DNA of 55,495 bases from a virus: IMG/VR virus record IMGVR_UViG_3300009071_000002, positions 1 through 55,495 of that record. One strand, written 5' to 3'. The notes under the pieces are model-generated. The model did not search any database. It had not been told where the DNA came from and saw nothing but the letters and a program-made list of their open reading frames with translations. The translations under genes were made by a program, and so were the position numbers. This document shows positions 43,446 through 52,394 of this stretch, piece by piece (the first letter of the stretch is position 1; the number at the start of each line of letters is the position of its first letter).

Positions 43446-45342
43446 CTTGTAATCCTTTAAGTATTTCAGCGTATATCTGTGCTTCGTTTACATCGTTTAC
43501 TAAGCTGTCAGGATCAATATCCTGTGATATAGCTAGTTCTTTTAACAGGTTTGGTATTTTAATAAATGGTGCAAGCATTGGATTTCCTACAGTTTGCAAC
43601 AATGCTGTTAATCTTTGTGAACGTACTTCTTTTTGCATTACAGAAGCAGCTCCTTTTGGTTTAATTTCAAGATCTCCTTCTATATCTGGGTTATCTTCAT
43701 TAAACTGCATGTTCCATTGAAACAATGCCTCTCCTACAGGTTTAAGAAGATAATCATCTAAGTTTTTAATAACTGTTTTTATAGATAATCCTGAAGAGCC
43801 TAGCAACATAGATAAACCTGCAGCAGTTCTGCCTGTACCTGTTACACCAGTTTGACCATGCATAATGCTTGGTATGCCCGTTTCTTCATCAGCAAGTTGC
43901 CTTGCTTTGTCATACATTTGTATATTTTCACCAGCGGTGCTAGGAAATTTTATAGCGTTTACAGCAGTCCCAGTAACTCCTGACTGTCTTCTAAACACTT
44001 TTCCGGGAAAAATGTCGTAATTCTGTCCGGGTACAAGGGATGTTTCATCTACATCAAATACAAGGTTGCCAGCAAGTGCTAAATTATCTATAGCCATGCG
44101 TACATGCCCATTCATTAACATCTGTGCATCTTCCATGTTTTCTGGAATACCCACACCCCATATTTGATAGGGGTTTATTTCATATGGAAATATAGAATAG
44201 GGTAATCTAGCTGGCGTAAATGGATTTATACAAGCCCTTAATATTTGACCTCCTGAAATCCAAATGTTTACTTGAACTTCATCTAAATCATCCATGTCGG
44301 CAGCTTCTTCTAATCCTATTTGTTTAGCAAAAGTAGAATCTATTGTTCCCCAGTATTCTAACACTTCGTATCTTTCACTATCTACATATGGTTGAGTTTC
44401 GTCATCACGAATTGTATCTTCAAAATACTTTTCTTCGTAATTACCACCCCCAGCAATAACTTCTCTTATTGCTTCAGGATCAAACATAGGCATATTCATA
44501 AGATTACGTAATTGGGAACGATTCATTTTATGACGTTGTATAATGTACTCACAATCATCTACATTTGTTGCAGATGGATCGGAATATACATCCCAACAAC
44601 TGACAGCTTCTAGACGAGGAACTAATTTAGGATACGGAGTGTATGTTTTTGCACCCGACTCATCTTTTTCCCATTTATGAACAGTTTTACCAAAGTTAAA
44701 TGGTCCTTTAATTATTCCTGTACCCAATAGAGCAGATTCAAATATAGCATGACGTAAAACATTTACAGCATTAGTATCTGTAAGCTGATCATGCATAACT
44801 TTTTCCATACGCAAAGCTGCTTTTTTAGCTGGAGATATTTGGGGTTCTCCCATCCTTGAAGGACCTTCTGCTAAAGGAGCGTCTGCCCCATATTTGTTAG
44901 CTAATGATCCTAAAAAATCTAAATCAGCAGTTGCTTCTGTTGCTCCCGGATTTAATTGTTTTCCGTCACCTTCAAAACCATATGGACTAGATGATATTTC
45001 ATCAGCTGGTGTTTTAAGGTGAGCAAATTCTGCAATTCCTTCTGGTACAGGAGTAGACTCTACAGTAATTGGAAATTTTTTATTAGCAAATAAAATATCT
45101 ACAATTTGACCATAAGCAGCAAGCACTTTAGTTTTAGTTATTTTTATAAATACCTTAGATTTTTCAGTACTTGTGTACTGTGTAGTAGAATCATAAATAC
45201 CCCTAAAATTTTTATACGCTTTTAACCAGCGTTGTTCATGGGTTTGTCTACCGTCTTCGGCTGCTCTCATACGTTCTTGAATTAAACCTATAAGTCCAGA
45301 GCCTTCAGCTAAGGCTTCTTTTGCATCAATTGGATCAGACAT
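43231..45342 (-). CDS. Portal protein
   Basis: A 703-residue podovirus portal of the marine type. Key segments: RWLKAYKNFRGIYDST, EKSKVFIKITKTKVLAAYGQ, the wing region around CWDVYSDPSATNVDDCEYII, the crown-side PYSIFPYEINPYQIWGVGIP, and GQTGVTGTGRTAAGLSMLLG. It forms the 12-fold ring through which DNA is packaged and to which the adaptor binds. The last 70 residues are a Pro/Gln/Gly tail that doubles as coding sequence for gene 43200-43445. AAGGAACAGT precedes ATG 45342. Confidence 0.9.
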   Translation of the reverse strand: MSDPIDAKEALAEGSGLIGLIQERMRAAEDGRQTHEQRWLKAYKNFRGIYDSTTQYTSTEKSKVFIKITKTKVLAAYGQIVDILFANKKFPITVESTPVPEGIAEFAHLKTPADEISSSPYGFEGDGKQLNPGATEATADLDFLGSLANKYGADAPLAEGPSRMGEPQISPAKKAALRMEKVMHDQLTDTNAVNVLRHAIFESALLGTGIIKGPFNFGKTVHKWEKDESGAKTYTPYPKLVPRLEAVSCWDVYSDPSATNVDDCEYIIQRHKMNRSQLRNLMNMPMFDPEAIREVIAGGGNYEEKYFEDTIRDDETQPYVDSERYEVLEYWGTIDSTFAKQIGLEEAADMDDLDEVQVNIWISGGQILRACINPFTPARLPYSIFPYEINPYQIWGVGIPENMEDAQMLMNGHVRMAIDNLALAGNLVFDVDETSLVPGQNYDIFPGKVFRRQSGVTGTAVNAIKFPSTAGENIQMYDKARQLADEETGIPSIMHGQTGVTGTGRTAAGLSMLLGSSGLSIKTVIKNLDDYLLKPVGEALFQWNMQFNEDNPDIEGDLEIKPKGAASVMQKEVRSQRLTALLQTVGNPMLAPFIKIPNLLKELAISQDIDPDSLVNDVNEAQIYAEILKGLQDAQQPEQPEGAPQGPNSAPQPRQAGMAGVGGVPQQPPQADPSGTGGSTIGTGSVPTAGESGFTGNAPQVEG

Positions 45343-45357
45343 ACTGTTCCTTCTATA

Positions 45358-45603
45358 TTATGGTGTGTACTTTGAAGCACCCATTACTGTACCTAACGCA
45401 CCTGTTTGGTTTGCTGAGACAGATTTAGAGTCTTGTGTAGATTGAAATGGTCCGTTAATAGTACCGGCATTAGCACCAGCAATGCTTCCATCTAAAGCTT
45501 CACGATGTAATGAACTTTCATTAGCTTCATTCATTGCTCCTTGTTTACTCATCTGGCCCATTATGTAACCTGATTTGTAAGCTCCTGATACTCCTTGTGG
45601 CAT
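45358..45603 (-). CDS. Small protein upstream of the portal
   Basis: An 81-residue Ser/Ala/Gly/Asn-rich protein (MPQGVSGAYKSGYIMGQMSK; ending GTVMGASKYTP), likely disordered. AAAAGGAG precedes ATG 45603. Small genes at this place are common in marine podoviruses. Possibly a virion or assembly factor; unknown. Confidence 0.7.
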   Translation of the reverse strand: MPQGVSGAYKSGYIMGQMSKQGAMNEANESSLHREALDGSIAGANAGTINGPFQSTQDSKSVSANQTGALGTVMGASKYTP

Positions 45604-45630
45604 GGTAGTCTCCTTTTATAGTTGTTGTTG

Positions 45631-47721
45631 TTAAAATACTTCTTGTTTTTGTTCATCTAGATATATCAATTTACGACTATCTAAAATTTCTTTATCTTTA
45701 TCAGATAAAAAAGAACCTTCTGATTGTCTTAATTCTGCTACGTTTTCTTCTGTACTTGCAGGTTCCATCATAAGATTAGACCTAATTGTAATGTCTTTTT
45801 CTTCTGCAGATTTTAAATTTTTAGCCCGTTCTCCTGTATAATAATTTTCCGGAACTTCATTTGGAAATATTGCAAATTGAGCAAGTTGTTCTTCTACTGC
45901 TCTGTCTCCTTGTACTGCATATCTAATAGGTTCAAGAAGACCCATATATGGAAGTGCCTTTAGTCCTGCTTTTCCTATACCGTTTCTCCAAGCTTTTAAT
46001 CTTTGTTGAAATGTTCTTGGAGTTTCTTCGTTCATTCGCACAGGCCTACTGTCTTCTAACCTATTTTGTTCATCCATAATTTCTTCATCAGTTAAATTAG
46101 TACCTCTAATTGCATCTCTACTATCTTGGGCTTTTGCTCCCCTTTCCGCATCTATATTAAATTTACGTTCTGTTTTTCTTTTAATTTTTTCTTCTTCAAG
46201 AAATTTTTCGTTATTTGATATATCCTCTAAAGTTTCTTGATTTAATTTTGAAGCTTCAGCAAATCTTTTACGAGAATTAAGAAGAGCTTCCGACACTGCA
46301 TCATCAATATAGGCAGCATTGTTAGCATCTAAAGTGTGTAATCTACTGCTATTAGAATTTAAATTTTTAGCAAAATTAGTTTCGTGACTTTGCTCCCAAT
46401 CTATTAATGCAGCTTTTGGCATCCAACCCATAGCGTAAGTATGACGTAAAATTGCATCTTTTGCAGGTATTGCTGTATTATGTTTTACTTTAATTTCTGT
46501 TTCTGGTATAAGTATTTTACCACCAGTATTTTTGTACTCATTAATAACTCCATCTTTAGATAGTAAACTTTCTACAGAATTATAACCAGAGTAAGCAGTG
46601 TATTGATTATCTAAAATATCCATACCCGGAGTTATTATAGTTCTTAAAGCACCTTCAGTACTCATATATTTTATCATGGATACTGGAAGTTTTATACCAT
46701 GTGTTAAATTTTGATTATTAATAGCATTTTGAGTTATATAAAAAGGGTCTCCTTGTGGTAAATCTCCTCGTGCAAAAAGTGCACCAGATCTATCTTTAGC
46801 TAAATTTCTTATAAAAATTCTTGTTGGATTTTTTGTTTCATATTCTCCTAATCTTTCATTAAATACTTTAAATACTTTAGATGCATCTGTATTGTCAGGA
46901 ACATATGTATTTTTTAAATTATCTACTATTTCTTTATTTATTACAGCAGCATTTGGAAAAAGTTCTTTTCTACCATCTAATAGAGCTAACTGTCTGGCTC
47001 TTAAAACATAGTATCTTTCTAAATCTGTAAAATACGATAATCTACCTTTAGCAACATTTGCTTTTAAATTTTTAACTGCATCACCGCTATTATCTAATGT
47101 AGGATTATTTACATCATCAAAACTATCTACAGTTAACCTACTAAATTCAGCCGCTCTATCTCCTGTTAAAAATAGTAACCTAGCAGTAATTCTATCAATA
47201 CTACCTTTTGGATAAGTTTCTATATGGCGAGTTGTTGTAGCATATATATCATCTGGTATACTTGTAGGAACAACTCTGTCACCTTGACCACCAATCTTTA
47301 CGGCATAGCTACTATCTCCCGCAGATAATCTACTCATAGGTTTAACATCTGTATATTTTTCAAAAGTTGGGTCCATATAACCTTTTAATATTTTAGGACT
47401 ACCAAGTTTTTTATCTAATATATATTTTTGATTACTTAACTTTACATAATCTTTTGGAGACATATTAGCTATACGCATATCATTGTCAGGAAAACTATGA
47501 TTTCTATATTTTATCATAGTTGTAATCATTGCACTAACATCTGCTTTATTTAAACCTTTAGCAGCATTTACAGTGCCAGACTCTAAACTTTTTAATATTT
47601 TACTTTTCATATCAGCGGGTATAGAAGTATTCTGCATAAATGCTTCATAAGATTTTGCAGTCATTCCCGGTTGGGTTGTAAGCCTCTCAATAAAAAGATC
47701 TTCTACGGTAATATCAGCCAT
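45631..47721 (-). CDS. Large protein with tyrosine-recombinase-like domain
   Basis: A 696-residue protein between TerL and portal. Residues 174-200 (IDRITARLLFLTGDRAAEFS) match the Arg-I box of tyrosine recombinases, with R189; ALLDGRKELFPN (about 246-257) suits the later core; and 423-430 (AILRHTYA) matches the H-x-L-R-H-T box, R426, with the first His replaced by Ala. No Tyr stands about 32 residues on, where the nucleophile should be, so recombinase activity is doubtful. The rest is charged and helical. It may be a virion or packaging protein built on that fold. The start overlaps the TerL stop by one base. Confidence 0.6.
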   Translation of the reverse strand: MADITVEDLFIERLTTQPGMTAKSYEAFMQNTSIPADMKSKILKSLESGTVNAAKGLNKADVSAMITTMIKYRNHSFPDNDMRIANMSPKDYVKLSNQKYILDKKLGSPKILKGYMDPTFEKYTDVKPMSRLSAGDSSYAVKIGGQGDRVVPTSIPDDIYATTTRHIETYPKGSIDRITARLLFLTGDRAAEFSRLTVDSFDDVNNPTLDNSGDAVKNLKANVAKGRLSYFTDLERYYVLRARQLALLDGRKELFPNAAVINKEIVDNLKNTYVPDNTDASKVFKVFNERLGEYETKNPTRIFIRNLAKDRSGALFARGDLPQGDPFYITQNAINNQNLTHGIKLPVSMIKYMSTEGALRTIITPGMDILDNQYTAYSGYNSVESLLSKDGVINEYKNTGGKILIPETEIKVKHNTAIPAKDAILRHTYAMGWMPKAALIDWEQSHETNFAKNLNSNSSRLHTLDANNAAYIDDAVSEALLNSRKRFAEASKLNQETLEDISNNEKFLEEEKIKRKTERKFNIDAERGAKAQDSRDAIRGTNLTDEEIMDEQNRLEDSRPVRMNEETPRTFQQRLKAWRNGIGKAGLKALPYMGLLEPIRYAVQGDRAVEEQLAQFAIFPNEVPENYYTGERAKNLKSAEEKDITIRSNLMMEPASTEENVAELRQSEGSFLSDKDKEILDSRKLIYLDEQKQEVF

Positions 47722-49343
47722 CAGTATCCAAATACCTCATTTTCCGGCACATATCGTTGCATCTGCCTACTAGAATAGTACGGTGTGCTTGCATTGTGCA
47801 AAGATCGCACCATCATCATATATCGTAACGCATCGTATGCGTGGTCGTCTGCTTTTGTGTCTACATCCTCTGGGTTGTGCTTAGATAGAGGCAATGTAGG
47901 GAGTGTTCTTACTAAATTTGTACAATTGTCCATAATTCTTACTCTTGGTTGTCCTCTGCTGTCACAAGCTAGTCTTCTATGTATTTCTATCTTTCCTGCT
48001 AGTCTGTTTCTGTCGGATGGTATCCATCTACAGCCTTTTCTATTCATTGTTTCTGCTATACTTGGACCTAGCCCTGTTCTGTTCCAACAACTGGCATCTA
48101 ATACAGATATTTGCATGGTTGGGTCGTTTCTTTCTAACTCTAAGATTAGTTCACCAAGAGCTTCGCCGGTTCTACCCTTTATATACAGCTCTCTATATAT
48201 CCAGATATTGTTATCCCAGTCTATAGCACCCCAAAGAATACAAGAAGGACTACTGTAGCCATAATCTCCGGCACGTACCCTAGCCCAACCATCAGGTGGG
48301 TCAAAGGATTCCACGACATGTAGCGATCTACTAAATTCTGTAAAAGCTGCTCCCTCTGCGACATCCCAGTCTCCTTCTAATAATCGTTTTCGTTCTACTT
48401 CTGGTAAGGAGAGCAACATAGCTTCGTATTGCCCATCTATAGCAAGATACGGATTGTCTGTCAACCTTGCTGGTATAAATTTTTTTAGAAATAAAGGTTG
48501 CCCTTCTTTTGTATGTCCTGCAGGATACCTTATTGTTTTCTGTGTGTCAAACTCTTTTGCCCAAAATGCTGATCCGGGTGGGGATGGGTCTATGTACATC
48601 TTCTTTACCCACCAACCTCCTACTCCACCGGGGTTAGCTGTGCACCTCATGTAGAGACCAAGCTGTGGATCGGTACTTCTAAGTCTAGATCTTAGGTAGT
48701 TCCACACGTATGGAGTAGGATACTGTGTTATTTCGTCTATTCCTATCCAATTAAACGCTTGTCCTTGGTATCTTGTTACGTCTCTGTCGTCATCTACGTA
48801 GGAAAACCATATTTTAGCCCCAGAAGGAAACTCCCATGTAGACTTTGCTTGCTTAAACACTGCCCCCGGCACTGCTTTCATGTACAATTGCCTACTTTTG
48901 TCTATAAGTTCGGTCAATTCTGGTAGAGTACGTCTTAGTAGTAGGCCTCTGTGGTTAGGGTTACCTACATCTCTTAAAACATCAGCAAGAAGTGCATATG
49001 ATTTGCCTCCTCCAGCTGCTCCCCCGTACAATACGTCTCTTTCTGGGCTTTCTAAGAACTCTGCCTGTGGTCCATCGTTAGATTTAAAGACAACTTCGTT
49101 CTCAGCAACGTGGTTTCGTACTTTTTCTGGTAAAGCTAGTAGTTCTTCCTCAGATATAGGTTCTTTTCCATGTCCTGAGAGAGCTGCGTCTATCTTACCA
49201 AGGCTTTCTTGTAGTTTATTTGCCCTGTACCGTGCATTTACGGCACGTTTTGATTCTTTTTTTGCTTTTGCTTTAGCGTTAGATAGTTTTGTTGATACGG
49301 ACTTGCGTATCGCTTTCCTATCCAGTTTGGCTTTCGCTGCCAT
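47721..49343 (-). CDS. Terminase large subunit
   Basis: A 540-residue packaging motor. A basic helical extension precedes the ATPase: Walker A GGAAGGGKS (about 107-115), the arginine-rich LLLRRTLPEL, Walker B FNWIGIDEIT, and coupling motif CTANPGG. The nuclease half shows RAGDYGYSSPS, ISVLDASCWNR and DDHAYDALRYM, the three acidic clusters of the RNase H-like fold. It pumps DNA into the prohead through the portal. The ATG at 49343 lies in the end of the preceding gene, with AGGAAC 10 bases upstream. Confidence 0.95.
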   Translation of the reverse strand: MAAKAKLDRKAIRKSVSTKLSNAKAKAKKESKRAVNARYRANKLQESLGKIDAALSGHGKEPISEEELLALPEKVRNHVAENEVVFKSNDGPQAEFLESPERDVLYGGAAGGGKSYALLADVLRDVGNPNHRGLLLRRTLPELTELIDKSRQLYMKAVPGAVFKQAKSTWEFPSGAKIWFSYVDDDRDVTRYQGQAFNWIGIDEITQYPTPYVWNYLRSRLRSTDPQLGLYMRCTANPGGVGGWWVKKMYIDPSPPGSAFWAKEFDTQKTIRYPAGHTKEGQPLFLKKFIPARLTDNPYLAIDGQYEAMLLSLPEVERKRLLEGDWDVAEGAAFTEFSRSLHVVESFDPPDGWARVRAGDYGYSSPSCILWGAIDWDNNIWIYRELYIKGRTGEALGELILELERNDPTMQISVLDASCWNRTGLGPSIAETMNRKGCRWIPSDRNRLAGKIEIHRRLACDSRGQPRVRIMDNCTNLVRTLPTLPLSKHNPEDVDTKADDHAYDALRYMMMVRSLHNASTPYYSSRQMQRYVPENEVFGY

Positions 49344-49584
49344 CTAGGTGTGTTCCTAACTTACTGCGTTTCTTTAAACCTTCATCAGATATATATCTAT
49401 CTGTTTTTGCCAATAGCCACTGGCTTGCTTTTCGCCACCCGCAAGACTTAGCGTATGTTAACGCTTGATCCAGTGCCTGCAGTTCTTCTGGTATAGGAGA
49501 CAAGTGTTTTTCGTCTTCTGTATCTAACACATAACCAAAAGGTATGGTGCTTGTTTTTCTTCGGATTTTACCAGAGTTTTGCAT
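49318..49584 (-). CDS. Serine-recombinase-helix-like protein before TerL
   Basis: An 88-residue protein (MQNSGKIRRKTSTIPFGYVL; SPIPEELQALDQALTYAKSC; WRKASQWLLAKTDRYISDEG). The I-P-x-G-Y ... L-x-P-x-P-E ... W-R-K-A-x-x-W-L pattern resembles the DNA-binding part of large serine recombinases and of small phage proteins placed just before TerL. It may recognise the packaging site. Start uncertain: ATG 49584 or TTG 49590, the latter closer to AAGGG. It overlaps both neighbours. Confidence 0.65.
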   Translation of the reverse strand: MQNSGKIRRKTSTIPFGYVLDTEDEKHLSPIPEELQALDQALTYAKSCGWRKASQWLLAKTDRYISDEGLKKRSKLGTHLDGSESQTG

Positions 49585-49807
49585 CAGCAAACATTTCCCT
49601 TTGTTCTTCTTCTGGAGTATCATACAATTCATCAATAGCTTCTATCTTATCTTGATTGTTTGCAATAGCTCCTATCCACTTATCCATCTCTGCTGTAACA
49701 TCAGAGTGTTCTCCAATACCTACAGCAGAATGTAATAATACATCAAGGTTAGCTTTTGCTAAACATATATTAGCCACGTACTGTGCCCTTAATGCTTGTA
49801 ACCTCAT
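49568..49807 (-). CDS. Conserved helical protein upstream of terminase genes
   Basis: A 79-residue helical protein: LRAQYVANICLAKANLDVLL, then SAVGIGEHSDVTAEMDKWIG and a C-terminal acidic helix. The V-G-I-G-E-H motif is one I associate with small phage proteins near terminase genes. It may be a coiled-coil partner in packaging. The ribosome site is weak, and the ATG follows the 56-residue gene closely. Confidence 0.7.
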   Translation of the reverse strand: MRLQALRAQYVANICLAKANLDVLLHSAVGIGEHSDVTAEMDKWIGAIANNQDKIEAIDELYDTPEEEQREMFADAKLW

Positions 49808-49810
49808 AGT

Positions 49811-49981
49811 TTAGTCTTTCTTTTCACGTATAAAAAATCCAACAGCACCGGCTGCACCACAACAAATCATAACTACGCTTTGCCACAGGTCATTTGGTAC
49901 CATTATACCTAACATAGCAAATACACCACTGAGTGCTGCATATGATGAAGGCTCTTTAAATCTATTCATTAGTTCAACCAT
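49811..49981 (-). CDS. Small membrane protein, holin-like
   Basis: A 56-residue protein found in a gap: MVELMNRFKEPSSYAALSGV, a hydrophobic segment, then VVMICCGAAGAVGFFIREKK. Two membrane helices with the F-K-E-P-S-S-Y-A/W-A-x-L-S opening are typical of small phage holin-like proteins. AAGGAGAAGATAATA gives ATG 49981 a good ribosome site, and its TAA is 4 bases from the next start. It could assist lysis or remodel the membrane. Confidence 0.75.
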   Translation of the reverse strand: MVELMNRFKEPSSYAALSGVFAMLGIMVPNDLWQSVVMICCGAAGAVGFFIREKKD

Positions 49982-50096
49982 TATTATCTTCTCCTTGTTT
50001 ATCAGTCATACACGCACAGGGATTTTCCTCTGAACATGTACAGTTTTCACAATCACAATCTTCTCGGTTGCAATACTTTTTATCCTCGTCTGCCAT
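49974..50096 (-). CDS. Seven-cysteine mini-protein, metallothionein-like
   Basis: A 40-residue acidic peptide with cysteines at 9, 14, 16, 19, 21, 27 and 29 (CNREDCDCENCTC, then ENPCAC). The C-x-C-x-x-C-x-C spacing is that of metal-thiolate clusters. It has no signal peptide. The ATG shares a base with the preceding TAA (50098-50094), and the reading frame overlaps the next start by 8 bases, with the next gene's ribosome site inside it. The tight packing supports a real gene. Zinc or copper binding is inferred from composition. Confidence 0.65.
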   Translation of the reverse strand: MADEDKKYCNREDCDCENCTCSEENPCACMTDKQGEDNNG

Positions 50097-50710
50097 TACT
50101 GGCCAGCCAAAGGATTATCTAAAGCTCTTTGTAACATTGTACGTAACCTTTCTTCTAACTCTTTAAGTTTTGTATCAAGTGCTTCGGCTCTACGGTTTGC
50201 ATCAGATTCAATTGCAGTTCTTTTGCCATCAAATCTGTCAGATGCATGGTCAATTAGATCTCGCATGTCTTTTTCTATATTTCTAAGTTCTACTCTTACT
50301 TCTTGTCCAAGTATTCTAGACCTTCTCTCTATACCAGATATTTGATCGTGAGCTTCATGTATACTTGATCTTAAATCTGTACGAATTGTTCTTGCATCAT
50401 CTTGTGCTGCACCAACTAATTCTTTTACCGCAGACATCTCTGTTTCTATATTTGTTTTTAACGAGTCTAACTCAGTCTCTACTACCGTTTCTATGCCAGT
50501 TAATTTTTCTTCTAGCACATCAAGTTTTATAGTAAAGCCAGTAAGATCAGGAGCAACGTAGCCATCTATCTTTTTCTCCATTGCTACCCAACGTGCGTAC
50601 CCTTCAAAACCAGCCCAAAGACTTCCTCCAAGTGTACCAAGTAAAGGTAGGATTAGCAGTAACTTACTGCCTTTAACTTTAATTCCTTTATATTCTACCT
50701 CACTACTCAT
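50096..50710 (-). CDS. Membrane-anchored coiled-coil protein
   Basis: A 204-residue protein with a short basic N-terminus (SSEVEYKGIKVKGSK), one membrane segment (LLLILPLLGTLGGSLWAGF) and a coiled coil from about 60 to 195. ATG 50710 is used; the earlier TTG at 50722 is part of the run-in. The layout recalls spanin or lysis-accessory proteins, though I see no lipobox partner. It overlaps the 573-residue gene by 8 bases and the seven-cysteine gene by one base. Confidence 0.75.
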   Translation of the reverse strand: MSSEVEYKGIKVKGSKLLLILPLLGTLGGSLWAGFEGYARWVAMEKKIDGYVAPDLTGFTIKLDVLEEKLTGIETVVETELDSLKTNIETEMSAVKELVGAAQDDARTIRTDLRSSIHEAHDQISGIERRSRILGQEVRVELRNIEKDMRDLIDHASDRFDGKRTAIESDANRRAEALDTKLKELEERLRTMLQRALDNPLAGQ

Positions 50711-52394
50711 ACTGTTGTCCAATCATTTTTTCTATTTGTAGATTTGATCGTACACTAAGGTAACTTCCTAGGGGGTCAGGCATAATAGAATCTGTATATA
50801 TATCTTCTGAAACATACCACGTTGGCTGTACAACTGTTGCTGCATTTTGGTATGTTGTTATGTTTGGACCAAGGGCATTAACAAGAGCAAGGGTTGTAAT
50901 CTGTGATACAGGGTCGTAGCTATTTGGTAACCCTGCTATAATTTGATTTGCTTTTTCTTGTTTCTTTTCCTGCTCTTTAGTTGGCTTTTCCTCCACTGTT
51001 TCTTTTGGTTTTTCCTCATTAACTTCCTTAGCTACAGGTTTTTCTTTTGGTTCTTCTTTTGCTACTTTTTCTTCCTTTGGTTTGTCCTGCTCTTTAACAA
51101 CTTTTTTAACTTTAACTGTATTGCTAGTAGCTGTCTCTTCTTCTGAGCTACTCTCCTCTTTAACTTCTTCTTTAACTTCCGGAGTTGTTTGCATTGGTTT
51201 ATCAGCAACTTCTACAGTCTCCTTCACTTCTTCTTGTGCAACTTCTACTGGTTTAGGTTCAGGTGCCTCTATTTTTGGTTCTTCTACTGGTTCACTCATT
51301 GGTTCTACGTTGTTTATAACAACTTCTAACTCTTGTTCTGGCATCTTGACTGCTACAGTTTCTACTTCCATACCTATATTCTGTATTTCTTCTACCATAG
51401 TTTCAACCTCTACCATCACCTCTTGCATGGACATTTCCCCCATATCCACATCCTGAAACAAACCCTCAACGACACCAACACTTAAAGTTTCAGGCATACC
51501 CTGTACATCATCCATACTACCCATAGAAATTGTAGGCTTTAAATCAAAATGCATTACCGTATCCATGTTTTGCATTTCTGTTTCCATCTCTTGCTGTTCT
51601 TCTACAGTAGCACTTTCATATGTATCCATTAGTTCTAACTGTATAGACTCTTGCATTTGCATCGGCTGGACTATTTCAATCCAAGTATTTACAACTGTTG
51701 TTATGACATTGTAGTTTACTGTATAAGATACATTGTCAAACAAAGGGCCGGTAGCAAGGTTTGTGTTATCTACCCCGCCAACTCTTACGAATACTCTATC
51801 AAGACTGTTATCAAAATCATAGGAGCCTGTATACGTAGTGGCATTGTTGTTGTTCTGTAAGTTTATTTCTCCGGTGTCCCACTGTAGTACGTTATTGGAA
51901 TACCCTTTAGTTTGGAAATATGCACTATCTTCTGTGTCATAAAAGTGCATAGATAATTCCCAATCTAGTGCACCCCCTTGTGTTATGTGAAAGTTACTTA
52001 TATCTACATACTGGTCAAAGGTAGTTAAAGTAGACCCCGTAATCTCAGCGCACTTACCAGATCCAATTTCTTGTGAGGGACAGGTACTGTGCATCTTTGC
52101 TGGTCCAATTCCTCCCCAGTCTGAATCCATGTCTCCTTCTTTGGTGTTGCCCACAAGACCCTGATCTGCGTGGAGGATGTCTCCGGTTGTTTGGTTTTCA
52201 ATAATTGTAATCGTTTGAGTAACTGTATCAATGTGGCCTTCACCTAAATGTTCTGTTTCTACTTCTTCAACGATTGTTTCGCCTTCTTCTAGTAGTTCTG
52301 CCCGTGCTACACTACAATAAAAAAAGCAACAATAACAAACTGCCACCAATGCTAAGACCAGTAGCTTCTTCTTCAGTGGGTAACCAGTCCACAT
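50703..52394 (-). CDS. Exported protein with Glu/Lys/Pro-rich stalk
   Basis: About 563 residues. A signal peptide or anchor (PLKKKLLVLALVAVCYCCFF, then YCSVARA with a plausible cleavage site) is followed by a beta-rich domain (about 90-230; FDQYVDISNFHITQGGALDW), a Met/Glu-rich region and a long Glu/Lys/Val/Pro repeat (about 370-500), then a short structured end. It is probably in the periplasm or spans the envelope, perhaps in lysis. The start is uncertain (ATG 52394, 52403 or 52424; no clear ribosome site). Its first 83 bases or more lie inside the upstream gene. Confidence 0.7.
   Translation of the reverse strand: MWTGYPLKKKLLVLALVAVCYCCFFYCSVARAELLEEGETIVEEVETEHLGEGHIDTVTQTITIIENQTTGDILHADQGLVGNTKEGDMDSDWGGIGPAKMHSTCPSQEIGSGKCAEITGSTLTTFDQYVDISNFHITQGGALDWELSMHFYDTEDSAYFQTKGYSNNVLQWDTGEINLQNNNNATTYTGSYDFDNSLDRVFVRVGGVDNTNLATGPLFDNVSYTVNYNVITTVVNTWIEIVQPMQMQESIQLELMDTYESATVEEQQEMETEMQNMDTVMHFDLKPTISMGSMDDVQGMPETLSVGVVEGLFQDVDMGEMSMQEVMVEVETMVEEIQNIGMEVETVAVKMPEQELEVVINNVEPMSEPVEEPKIEAPEPKPVEVAQEEVKETVEVADKPMQTTPEVKEEVKEESSSEEETATSNTVKVKKVVKEQDKPKEEKVAKEEPKEKPVAKEVNEEKPKETVEEKPTKEQEKKQEKANQIIAGLPNSYDPVSQITTLALVNALGPNITTYQNAATVVQPTWYVSEDIYTDSIMPDPLGSYLSVRSNLQIEKMIGQQYE

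Noticed and set aside
45631-47721. Reading the integrase-like gene as a lysogeny integrase
   Set aside because: The nucleophile Tyr and the first box II His are missing, no repressor or attachment site was found, and it lies in the packaging operon.
48880-49347. 155-codon plus-strand frame opposite TerL
   Set aside because: Mirror of the TerL N-terminal half; TerL motifs are unambiguous.
50703-52394. Glu/Lys/Pro region as a TonB homologue
   Set aside because: The stalk composition is TonB-like, but the C-terminal TonB domain pattern is not recognisable.
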